Shown here: positions 1-4,830 of the stretch, in pieces
Layout: every line of letters begins with the position of its first letter
How positions within the stretch are numbered: position 1 is the first letter of the stretch
From: an uncultured Caryophanales bacterium
Lineage (GTDB): Bacteria > Bacillota_I > Bacilli_A > RF39 > UBA660
Assembly: GCA_947168625.1 (NCBI GenBank)
Contig: CAMVMQ010000054.1
Location: 1-5,760 of the forward strand
Length of the DNA: 5,760 nucleotides
Direction of reading: 5' to 3'
Position numbers and translations under genes: made by a program
The notes under the pieces: generated by a model
The model's input: only the letters and a program-made list of their open reading frames with translations
What the model was told of the DNA's origin: nothing
Databases searched by the model: none

Positions 1-1
1 G

Positions 2-145
2 TGGGCTGTTGTTAATGCTAGTAGTGTTTCTCGTGGTCGAGGATACTATTCTGATTATAATGTGAGACCTGTCGTTACTTTGAAAACAAATATAATATTA
101 AAATCAGGAACTGGTACTGAAGCTGATCATTATGAGTTAGGTTAA
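2..145 (+). CDS. C-terminal end of a probable surface/secreted protein (5' end outside window)
   Basis: Open frame from the window edge to TAA at 143-145, giving the last 47 residues of a larger protein. The tail contains YNVRPVVTLK followed by a short Gly/Thr-rich stretch (SGTGTEADHYELG). A closing 'VRPVV(S/T)LK ... GxGT ... Y.L' block is, from memory, typical of the C-terminus of repetitive extracellular proteins in gut Firmicutes, including DUF6273-like proteins; this family placement is inference. No membrane anchor or LPXTG motif is visible in the part present. The frame is followed at once by a strong terminator, so it ends its own transcription unit and is not part of the ddl operon. 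The reading frame is secure; the function is not. Confidence 0.7.
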   Translation, partial: WAVVNASSVSRGRGYYSDYNVRPVVTLKTNIILKSGTGTEADHYELG

Positions 146-154
146 ATAGTTAGA

Positions 155-198
155 ATTAAAAGATTATGAATAAAGTGTAAATTCATAATCTTTTTAAT
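155..198 (+). terminator. Intrinsic terminator after the surface-protein fragment
   Basis: Perfect 11-bp inverted repeat AGATTATGAAT (161-171) / ATTCATAATCT (181-191) with a 9-nt loop, extended by A-T pairs on the outside, followed by TTTT and a T-rich stretch. It lies 15 bp after the stop codon and upstream of the ddl promoter, separating the two units. The near-symmetric A/T flanks could let it work in both directions. Confidence 0.85.
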
Positions 199-206
199 TA
201 TTTCTC

Positions 207-235
207 TTTAAAAAAATAGGAAAATAATATATAAT
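207..235 (+). promoter_or_regulatory. Sigma-A type promoter for ddl-ruvA
   Basis: Perfect -10 TATAAT at 230-235 with TTTAAA (4/6 of TTGACA) at 207-212, spacer 17 bp. The predicted transcript start is near 242, just before the Shine-Dalgarno AGAGGTG (243-249) of the ATG at 256, giving a very short leader. In AT-rich DNA the weak -35 could be chance. Confidence 0.55.
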
Positions 236-255
236 GGAGATAAGAGGTGTTAGAT

Positions 256-1407
256 ATGAAATTAAGTATTGGAGTAGTATTTGGAGGTAGGAGCTTAGAA
301 CATGATTTATCTGTACTTACTGCTATTCAGGCAATGGATAATATTGATAAAGAAAGATATGAAGTTGTTCCTATTTATATTACAAAGAATTTAGAATTAT
401 ATACTGGTGGTATGCTTAGATATATTGATAGTTATAAAGATTTTAATTTAATTAAAAGATATGCTAAGAAAGTAAATTTAATAAATAAAAATGGTAAGTT
501 TATCTTAGAGAGTGCTGGATTAATAAAAAAAGAAGTTAAAGAAATACATCTTGCTTTTCCAATGGTACATGGTAAGAAAACAGAAGATGGAAGTATTATT
601 GGATATTTAGAAACTCTTGGTATACCTTTTGTTGGTAGTGATATATATGCTTCTAGTATATGTCAAGATAAGATATTTACTAAGGAAGTATTAGAGGCTA
701 ATAATCTTCCAGTAGTGGATTATACTTCATTTACTTATACTGATTATAAATTAGATAAAGAAGAAATATTCAAGAAAATAGATAAGTTATCTTATCCATT
801 ACTTATTAAACCTGCGAGACTTGGTAGTGGTATAGGTATTGAAGTGGTTAGTAGAAAAGAAGAGTTAGAGTCTTCGATTGAAAAGGTAATGGAGAAAGAT
901 GATAGAGTTTTAGTAGAGGAATATCTATCTGACAGAAGTGAATATAATATAGCGGTACTTCTTAGTAAAGGTAAATTAATTGATTCTGTAGTAGAAGAAA
1001 TTATTAAAGAGTCCCCTTGTAATTATTATGATAAATATCGTAAAGATAATGATAATGATGAAACTTATAAGAGAATATATCCAGCAGGTATTTCGAAAGC
1101 ACTTACTAGTGAAATACAAAAATTAGGAAAAGAAGTATATAAAGTACTTGCTTTAAGTGGAGTAGCAAGAATTGATTTTATCTATGATAATAAAAATAAA
1201 AAGTTGTATGTAAATGAAGTAAATACAGTACCTAATTTCTTTTCCCATCATCTATTTGAAGATAAGAATATTGATTATAGAGAAATGCTTGGTATTATGA
1301 TAAAAGAAGCTATAGATAAAATTAATAGAGAGAGTACGATGCTAAAAGATATCGATGATAATATGTTTAAAAATGTAACTAGCAAAGACGTAAGGAATAT
1401 GAAATAA
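256..1407 (+). CDS. ddl: D-alanine--D-alanine ligase, divergent subfamily
   Basis: ATP-grasp ligase joining two D-alanines for the peptidoglycan stem peptide; cytoplasmic; 383 residues, longer than the usual 300-360. I start at ATG 256 because AGAGGTG (243-249) lies 6 nt upstream; an in-frame GTG at 247 would add three residues but its SD precedes the predicted transcript start. Visible motifs: GGRSLEHDLS at 10-19 (E15 aligns with catalytic E15 of E. coli DdlB); HG..TEDGSIIGYLE; GSD; ATP loop KPARLGSGIG at 185-194 (S191 matches DdlB S150); KY at 260-261 matching DdlB K215/Y216, as expected for D-Ala-D-Ala rather than D-lactate ligation; R305 and D307; E321 and N323 as metal ligands. Odd: after NTVP the usual G-M-T-S-H-S is N-F-F-S-H-H, so two residues near the D-Ala site differ. 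A charged tail of about 25 residues follows the core. Overlaps ruvA by one base. Confidence 0.9.
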   Translation: MKLSIGVVFGGRSLEHDLSVLTAIQAMDNIDKERYEVVPIYITKNLELYTGGMLRYIDSYKDFNLIKRYAKKVNLINKNGKFILESAGLIKKEVKEIHLAFPMVHGKKTEDGSIIGYLETLGIPFVGSDIYASSICQDKIFTKEVLEANNLPVVDYTSFTYTDYKLDKEEIFKKIDKLSYPLLIKPARLGSGIGIEVVSRKEELESSIEKVMEKDDRVLVEEYLSDRSEYNIAVLLSKGKLIDSVVEEIIKESPCNYYDKYRKDNDNDETYKRIYPAGISKALTSEIQKLGKEVYKVLALSGVARIDFIYDNKNKKLYVNEVNTVPNFFSHHLFEDKNIDYREMLGIMIKEAIDKINRESTMLKDIDDNMFKNVTSKDVRNMK

Positions 1408-1967
1408 TGTATGGTTATATAAGTGGTACAATAAAAGAAATTGAATCTAGTTATGTTATTATCGATAATCATGGAATAGGATATCAAATAAATGTTCCAA
1501 ATCCTTATAGCTATATGTTAGAAAAAGAATATACTATTTATACTTATGCTAATGTAAGAGAAGACGAGTATACTTTATATGGGTTTAAAAGTAAAGAAGA
1601 AAAAGAATTATTTTTAAAATTAATTTCAGTTAAAGGATTAGGACCCAAAATGGCTCTTCCCATGTTAGCTACTGGTAATATTTCTTTACTTGAAGAAGCA
1701 ATCGAAGGAGAAAATATTAATTATCTAAAGAAATTCCCTAAAATAGGAGATAAAGTAGCAAGACAAGTAATACTTGATTTAAAAGGAAAGCTTAATGTTA
1801 TTAATACAGGTATCTTTAAGAAGGAAGATCATTCTGAAGAACTAGTGTCTGCTCTTACTAGTTTAGGATATAAGAATGTAGATATAAATAAAGTTATTAA
1901 GAAAATAGATACAAGTAAATCAATTGATAATCAAATAAAAGAAGCTCTTAAGCTGTTACTTAAGTAG
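1407..1967 (+). CDS. ruvA: Holliday junction DNA helicase subunit RuvA
   Basis: RuvA binds four-way Holliday junctions as a tetramer and loads the RuvB motor for branch migration in recombinational repair. 186 residues (E. coli RuvA is 203). An N-terminal OB fold (about 1-62) starts MYGYISGTI and ends with VREDEYTLYGF; the acidic pin residues E52/D53 are present. Two helix-hairpin-helix motifs follow, ISVKGLGPKMAL (73-84) and FPKIGDKVARQVILDLK (110-126). A linker leads to a small C-terminal domain III (about 143-186), the part that contacts RuvB. Start ATG 1407 shares its A with the ddl stop (TAATG), and AAGGA at 1392-1396 is 10 nt upstream, indicating translational coupling. ruvB does not follow: the gene ends inside a terminator facing convergent lexA. 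No LexA box was seen upstream of ddl, so this copy appears not to be SOS-controlled. Confidence 0.96.
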   Translation: MYGYISGTIKEIESSYVIIDNHGIGYQINVPNPYSYMLEKEYTIYTYANVREDEYTLYGFKSKEEKELFLKLISVKGLGPKMALPMLATGNISLLEEAIEGENINYLKKFPKIGDKVARQVILDLKGKLNVINTGIFKKEDHSEELVSALTSLGYKNVDINKVIKKIDTSKSIDNQIKEALKLLLK

Positions 1968-1977
1968 CTTCTTTTTT
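1941..1977. terminator. Bidirectional terminator between convergent ruvA and lexA
   Basis: Stem GAAGCT-CTTAAG (1941-1952) pairs with CTTAAG-(T)-AGCTTC (1959-1971): 12 bp with one bulged T and a 6-nt loop. TTTTTT (1972-1977) follows on the plus strand. On the minus strand the stem is followed by TTTTATTT (complement of 1933-1940), so it can also end lexA, whose stop is at 1982-1984. The ruvA stop TAG (1965-1967) lies inside the right arm. Confidence 0.85.
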
Positions 1978-1981
1978 AGTA

Positions 1982-2617
1982 TTAAAACTTTCGATATAAA
2001 CCAATTGCTTTTCCTAAAATGGTAGCATTTTTTAATATAATAGGAACCATATAATCATTTTCAGGTTGTAATCTAATATAATCTTTTTCTTTATAAAATC
2101 TTTTAATGGTTACTTGATTTTCATCATCCATAGCAACAACTATTTCTCCATTACGAGCATTTTCACATCTTTCTACAATAACAATATCTTTATCATAGAT
2201 ACCAGCATTAATCATTGAGTCACCTTCAACTTTAATTGTAAATACTTCTTTTTTCTTTGGAAGTAAATAAGAAGGAAGACTAATTACTTCATTAGGAACC
2301 TCAATTGCTTCAATAGGGTTACCAGCAGTAACTTTACCAAGTAGTGGCACAGTTACAACATCATTACTTGTTTTTTCAAATTCATTAGGTACTTGTAGTT
2401 CTAGTAAGTGATTACTATTCTTCCCTCTTTTTAAATAACCTTTTTCAATTAACTTTTTAACATGGACATGAGCCGTAGCGGGACTACTTAAGTCAAAGTT
2501 AGCGGCTATCTCTCTAATTGAAGGGGGATATTTTTTGTCTGCTGAAAATTTTTTAATATATTCTAGTATTTCTTTTTGTCTTTTTGTGAGTCTATCATCA
2601 TTTTTAATTTTATTCAT
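1982..2617 (-). CDS. lexA: LexA, SOS-response transcriptional repressor
   Basis: Dimeric repressor of DNA-damage genes that cleaves itself when stimulated by RecA filaments. 211 residues from ATG at 2615-2617. The N-terminal winged helix-turn-helix (about 1-70) has LTKRQKEILEYI, YPPSIREIA and SSPATAHVHVKKL. The C-terminal S24 peptidase domain carries the Ala98-Gly99 cleavage bond in VTAGNP, nucleophile S134 in GDSM, and general base K172 in TIKRF; all are intact, so it should be cleavable. The frame extends 19 codons upstream, but the ATG used here follows AGGAGA (complement of 2627-2632) by 9 nt, and the longer form would begin upstream of the predicted transcript start. Its own promoter overlaps a LexA-box-like site, indicating autoregulation. 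Divergent from a LexA-controlled small membrane protein gene; convergent with ruvA. Confidence 0.97.
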   Translation of the reverse strand: MNKIKNDDRLTKRQKEILEYIKKFSADKKYPPSIREIAANFDLSSPATAHVHVKKLIEKGYLKRGKNSNHLLELQVPNEFEKTSNDVVTVPLLGKVTAGNPIEAIEVPNEVISLPSYLLPKKKEVFTIKVEGDSMINAGIYDKDIVIVERCENARNGEIVVAMDDENQVTIKRFYKEKDYIRLQPENDYMVPIILKNATILGKAIGLYRKF

Positions 2618-2641
2618 GTATAGATCTCTCCTTTCAATATA

Positions 2642-2670
2642 ATAGTAACATAATGGTTTACAAATGTCAA
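2642..2670 (-). promoter_or_regulatory. lexA promoter
   Basis: Minus strand: perfect -35 TTGACA (complement of 2665-2670), 17-bp spacer, -10 TACTAT (complement of 2642-2647). The predicted start is just upstream of the lexA SD. It overlaps the LexA-box-like site at 2668-2681. Confidence 0.7.
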
Positions 2671-2681
2671 ACAAATATTCG
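2668..2681 (-). promoter_or_regulatory. Probable LexA (SOS) box over the lexA -35
   Basis: On the minus strand this reads CGAATATTTGTTTG, matching 8 of the 10 fixed positions of the Firmicute SOS box CGAAC-N4-GTTCG. It overlaps the lexA -35 by three bases, suited to autorepression. It is weaker than the box at 2708-2721. Confidence 0.55.
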
Positions 2682-2701
2682 TATTTTTTTTAACTTTGGT
2701 A

Positions 2702-2730
2702 TTGACACGAACGTAAGTACGTGTTATTAT
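2702..2730 (+). promoter_or_regulatory. Promoter of the SOS small-protein gene
   Basis: -35 TTGACA (2702-2707, perfect), 17-bp spacer, -10 TATTAT (2725-2730). A second -10-like TATAAT overlaps at 2728-2733. The LexA box fills most of the spacer, so repressor binding would block RNA polymerase directly; a strong promoter under tight repression is the expected design for a toxic SOS effector. Confidence 0.8.
2705..2724. promoter_or_regulatory. LexA (SOS) operator in the small-gene promoter
   Basis: Core CGAACGTAAGTACG (2708-2721) matches CGAAC-N4-GTTCG at 9 of 10 fixed positions. It lies in a longer imperfect palindrome ACACGAACGTAAGTACGTGT (2705-2724), symmetric at 16 of 20 positions. It sits between the -35 and -10 of the plus-strand promoter. 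The centre is 40 bp from that of the second box at 2668-2681. Confidence 0.85.
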
Positions 2731-2755
2731 AATAATGTAAGGGAGAGTGATAGAT

Positions 2756-2887
2756 ATGAGAATGTTAAAAAAGAATAAGGGAGTAATTTTCTTTTACCTT
2801 TTACTGATAGTATCTACTTTAGTTGTTATCAATGTAAATGGAAGAAGCCTTGATATTAATAATGATTATGTCTATCTCGAAAGATAG
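2756..2887 (+). CDS. Small LexA-regulated single-pass membrane protein (candidate SOS division inhibitor)
   Basis: 43 residues, short enough to be missed by gene callers. ATG 2756 follows AAGGGAG (2739-2745) by 10 nt. The protein has a basic N-terminus (R2, K5, K6, K8), a hydrophobic membrane segment at about 9-27 (GVIFFYLLLIVSTLVVINV) and a polar tail of about 16 residues rich in Asn/Asp/Tyr, so N-in/C-out topology is expected. No LysM domain is seen. Three signals support a real gene: a near-consensus promoter, a LexA box within it, and an intrinsic terminator overlapping the stop codon. Its position divergent from lexA is that of yneA in Bacillus and sosA in Staphylococcus, LexA-controlled one-pass membrane proteins that halt division after DNA damage; Caulobacter SidA is a similarly tiny SOS inhibitor. 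I infer an analogous role from position and regulation, not from sequence similarity. A second ATG at 2762 is possible but its SD spacing is too long. Confidence 0.8.
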   Translation: MRMLKKNKGVIFFYLLLIVSTLVVINVNGRSLDINNDYVYLER

Positions 2888-2899
2888 GCTTTTTTATTT
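2870..2899 (+). terminator. Intrinsic terminator of the SOS small gene
   Basis: Stem GTCTATCT (2870-2877) / AGATAGGC (2882-2889), 8 bp with one G-U pair and a CGAA tetraloop, then TTTTTTATTT. The stop codon TAG (2885-2887) is in the right arm. It isolates the SOS gene from the next unit, whose -35 begins in the T-tail. Confidence 0.88.
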
Positions 2900-2925
2900 A
2901 CATTTAATCAATTATATATTATAAT
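2897..2925 (+). promoter_or_regulatory. Promoter for the membrane-anchored protein gene at 2949
   Basis: -35 TTTACA (5/6) at 2897-2902, spacer 17, perfect -10 TATAAT at 2920-2925. The predicted transcript start is around 2932, so the upstream ATG at 2931 cannot be served by this promoter; the internal ATG at 2949 is preferred. Confidence 0.7.
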
Positions 2926-2948
2926 TAATTATGAAAAGAGGTTATATG

Positions 2949-3752
2949 ATGAGTGATAATAAAGCGAAAGGCTTAATTTTTGGTAGTGCAATATTTTTAA
3001 TTTTAATAGGAGTATTTCTATATAAATTATTTGATTATCAGGGATATAATGACGTAAAAGAAAAAAATACATATATTAATTATGATGTAAATGATTATAC
3101 TATAGTATCTGAAGTTACTATAGATAATTATAGTGATGTTTTTAGTGATATTGATATAAATAGAGTATCTTTTAAAAATATCAATAGTAGTCTTGTAAAA
3201 GATTTTATTAATAAAGAAGAAGAATTAATTAGCTATGTTAAAAGATACTATAATGAAATAAAAAAAGAAGAGTATACAAATAATAATAAAGCATATAGTA
3301 AAGTAAAGACAATTGTTAATGGTACTATTCTTAGTGTCTACTACGAAATGGAATTTGTTTTTGATGATACTATGTATAAAAATAATATAAAGAATTATAT
3401 CATTACGTTTAATATTGATTTAAAGACAATGAAGGTTCTAAGCACTGATGATTTATTAAACAAGTATAATTATACTAAAGAATACATTGGGGAAAAAATC
3501 TATAATGATGATATATTGATTAGTGATAATGAAGTATTAATTGATAAAGATACTAATATATCTCTTACTAAAAAAGACATTGAGAGAAAGAAAAAAGAAT
3601 ACGTAAATAGAGTAGTGACAGACTTTGATAATATAATTAAATTATATGTCGAAAGAGATACTCTAGTACTTGTCTATGATACCAAAGATATTAAAAATTT
3701 ATTTTTTAATGATGAATTTGGAACTAATATTAAAATTAGGTATTTGAAATAG
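2949..3752 (+). CDS. Hypothetical membrane-anchored extracytoplasmic protein (possibly RsiV/DUF3298-like)
   Basis: 267 residues from ATG 2949, which AAGAGG (2936-2941) precedes by 7 nt. ATG 2946 is also possible; ATG 2931 would lie at or before the transcript start and has no SD. A short basic cytoplasmic start (MSDNKAK) is followed by one membrane segment at about 8-25 with no cleavage site that I recognise, so an N-terminally anchored protein with about 240 residues outside is predicted. The exported part is rich in Asn, Asp, Lys and Tyr. Residues about 130-173 read VYYEMEFVFDD and then NYIITFNIDLKTMKVLSTDD; a strand pattern ending in 'F.IDLKT..VL..DDL' resembles the RsiV/PdaC-type DUF3298 domain. 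That is a weak similarity from memory. No catalytic motif is evident. It is transcribed alone, from a promoter between the SOS-gene terminator and its own start. Confidence 0.8.
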   Translation: MSDNKAKGLIFGSAIFLILIGVFLYKLFDYQGYNDVKEKNTYINYDVNDYTIVSEVTIDNYSDVFSDIDINRVSFKNINSSLVKDFINKEEELISYVKRYYNEIKKEEYTNNNKAYSKVKTIVNGTILSVYYEMEFVFDDTMYKNNIKNYIITFNIDLKTMKVLSTDDLLNKYNYTKEYIGEKIYNDDILISDNEVLIDKDTNISLTKKDIERKKKEYVNRVVTDFDNIIKLYVERDTLVLVYDTKDIKNLFFNDEFGTNIKIRYLK

Positions 3753-3771
3753 TTTTAAATTGTAGTATAAT
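3744..3771 (+). promoter_or_regulatory. Promoter for the small soluble protein gene at 3798
   Basis: -35 TTGAAA (5/6) at 3744-3749, spacer 16, perfect -10 TATAAT at 3766-3771. The -35 lies in the last codons of the preceding gene, whose stop is at 3750-3752. No terminator hairpin was found between the two genes, so readthrough is possible. Confidence 0.7.
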
Positions 3772-3797
3772 ATTTATACATTCAGGAGGTGTGAGTT

Positions 3798-4172
3798 ATG
3801 AATGAAGAAGAAAGTCAAAGAATAGAAACTAAGGATGGTATTACTTTATATTATAAGAAAATACTTCCGATAAGGGAACTTTCTGGAGACGAAATAAAAT
3901 TTTTATCTTCTATACACAATCCAGTAATGTTATGGAGAGAAGAAGGTACTGATTATTTTTATCTTGCAGAGCCATCACTTAAATCTGCGAGAGGAGCTAG
4001 TGTTAGATTCTTTATTTGTTTTCTTTATGATGATTTAACGGAAGAAGAAAAAGATTATTATAAAGATTTAATAGTGGATATGCCTTTGACTAGAAGTGAA
4101 GTTACGAAAGTATATTCTAATAAACCAAAAACTAAAAAGAAAAGATTATTTAACAAAAAAGAAGAGAAATAG
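3798..4172 (+). CDS. Hypothetical small cytoplasmic protein with lysine-rich tail
   Basis: 124 residues; ATG 3798 follows a near-perfect SD AGGAGGTG (3784-3791) by 6 nt, suggesting efficient translation. No signal peptide or membrane segment. The core (about 10-100) looks like a small mixed alpha/beta domain: DGITLYYKKILPIREL, then HNPVMLWREEGTDYFYLAEP, then a hydrophobic strand RFFICFLYDDL and an acidic helix TEEEKDYYKDL. The final 17 residues (NKPKTKKKRLFNKKEEK) are strongly basic, which could suit binding to nucleic acid or membrane phospholipid, but this is only composition. I do not recognise the family. Transcribed alone: own promoter, and its last codons form the left arm of its own terminator. 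Confidence 0.8.
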   Translation: MNEEESQRIETKDGITLYYKKILPIRELSGDEIKFLSSIHNPVMLWREEGTDYFYLAEPSLKSARGASVRFFICFLYDDLTEEEKDYYKDLIVDMPLTRSEVTKVYSNKPKTKKKRLFNKKEEK

Positions 4173-4191
4173 TTTATTTTCTCTTCTTTTT
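4156..4191 (+). terminator. Intrinsic terminator of the gene at 3798
   Basis: GAAGAGAAA (4161-4169) pairs with TTTCTCTTC (4178-4186), 9 bp with an 8-nt loop holding the stop codon TAG (4170-4172). AAAAA (4156-4160) faces TTTTT (4187-4191) outside the stem, giving the U-tract and making the element potentially bidirectional. Confidence 0.85.
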
Positions 4192-4205
4192 CTCATTTGT
4201 TATCA

Positions 4206-4211
4206 TATAAT
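4206..4211 (+). promoter_or_regulatory. Possible -10 for the spoIVFA-spoIVFB unit
   Basis: Perfect TATAAT, but no convincing -35 at 16-18 bp (the region is the T/C-rich terminator arm) and no TG extension. A start near 4218 would place the SD (GGTGAT, 4217-4222) at the very 5' end. A different sigma factor or a promoter elsewhere cannot be excluded. Confidence 0.35.
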
Positions 4212-4227
4212 TTATTGGTGATAATAG

Positions 4228-4830
4228 ATGAATGAAATAGATCTTAGCAAATATAAAAGCATTATCAATAGAAATAATAAGAAAGAAGGAAAAAAACATC
4301 ACTATTTTAAGGGCTTACTTATTCGAATTATGATTGTTATTATTCTTTTCTTATCATTAGCAATTGGTTATAAAAGCAGTATTAAATTTAAAGGATATGT
4401 AGACAAATACCTATATAGCGAGAGTATTCCCTTTGTAAAGATAAGAAACCTATATAATAAATATCTGGGAGGAGTTCTTCCAACAATTAAAAGTAAAGAT
4501 ACTGCTATGGTATTTAATGAAAAGATTAATTATAAGAATAAAGAGAAGTATTATGATGGAGTTAAACTAGAAGTAGAAGACTCTTATTTAGTACCTTCTC
4601 TTTGTGAAGGAATGGTTATTTTTATTGGGTATAAAGAACATTATGGTAATACAGTTATTGTAGAAGACGTAGATGGAGTATATTATTGGTATGGAAATAT
4701 AAGTAACAGTTCTATTAAATTATATGATTATATTGAAAAAGGAAGTTATTTAGGAGAATCTAATAAAGAATTATATTTAGTATTCAGTAAGGATGATAAG
4801 TATTTAGATGATAAAGAATATCTTGGGTAA
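4228..4830 (+). CDS. spoIVFA: SpoIVFA-like membrane protein with degenerate LytM/M23 domain
   Basis: 200 residues (B. subtilis SpoIVFA is about 264). ATG 4228 follows GGTGAT (4217-4222) by 5 nt. A basic cytoplasmic segment (KK..GKKHH, about 18-28) precedes one membrane helix at about 30-48; the rest is outside. Residues about 122-200 have the LytM/peptidase M23 fold pattern: GMVIFIGYKEHYGNTVIVED, then YYWYGNIS where active enzymes have Y.HLS, then DYIEKGSYLGES, then YLVFSKDD where active enzymes have HLHFE. The zinc-binding histidines are therefore missing, as in SpoIVFA, so this is a structural or regulatory domain. In Bacillus SpoIVFA scaffolds and restrains the protease SpoIVFB in the forespore outer membrane. 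The overlapping downstream gene is a SpoIVFB-type protease and rplU follows, the Bacillus order. Name given on domain plus context; function in this organism is inferred. Confidence 0.8.
   Translation: MNEIDLSKYKSIINRNNKKEGKKHHYFKGLLIRIMIVIILFLSLAIGYKSSIKFKGYVDKYLYSESIPFVKIRNLYNKYLGGVLPTIKSKDTAMVFNEKINYKNKEKYYDGVKLEVEDSYLVPSLCEGMVIFIGYKEHYGNTVIVEDVDGVYYWYGNISNSSIKLYDYIEKGSYLGESNKELYLVFSKDDKYLDDKEYLG

Noticed and set aside
247..255. GTG start of ddl three codons upstream
   Set aside because: GGAGA (236-240) could serve it, but that lies before the predicted transcript start near 242; ATG 256 has AGAGGTG at ideal spacing and gives the normal Ddl N-terminus with Glu at position 15.
289..291. 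AGG reassignment (Arg to Met), reported in some uncultured Bacilli
   Set aside because: AGG encodes the residue in the FGGRS motif of Ddl, where Arg is common; only three AGG codons were noticed and none falls at an obvious Met position, so nothing supports reassignment here.
1275..1487. 70-codon open frame on the minus strand across the ddl/ruvA junction
   Set aside because: It lies opposite two well-supported genes, has low-complexity Ile/Ser/Phe/Thr composition typical of antisense AT-rich coding DNA, and has no convincing promoter or terminator.
2655..2671. GTTT...AAAC imperfect palindrome in the lexA promoter as a separate operator
   Set aside because: Only the outer four bases and little else are symmetric; the overlapping 8/10 LexA-box match explains the region better.
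2618..2674. 19-codon N-terminal extension of lexA
   Set aside because: It would start within the promoter and operator, has no SD, and adds residues absent from LexA; ATG 2617 has AGGAGA 9 nt upstream.
2931..2948. Earlier ATGs (2931, 2946) for the membrane-anchored protein
   Set aside because: 2931 sits at the predicted transcript start with no SD; 2946 is only 4 nt from the SD, whereas 2949 is at 7 nt.
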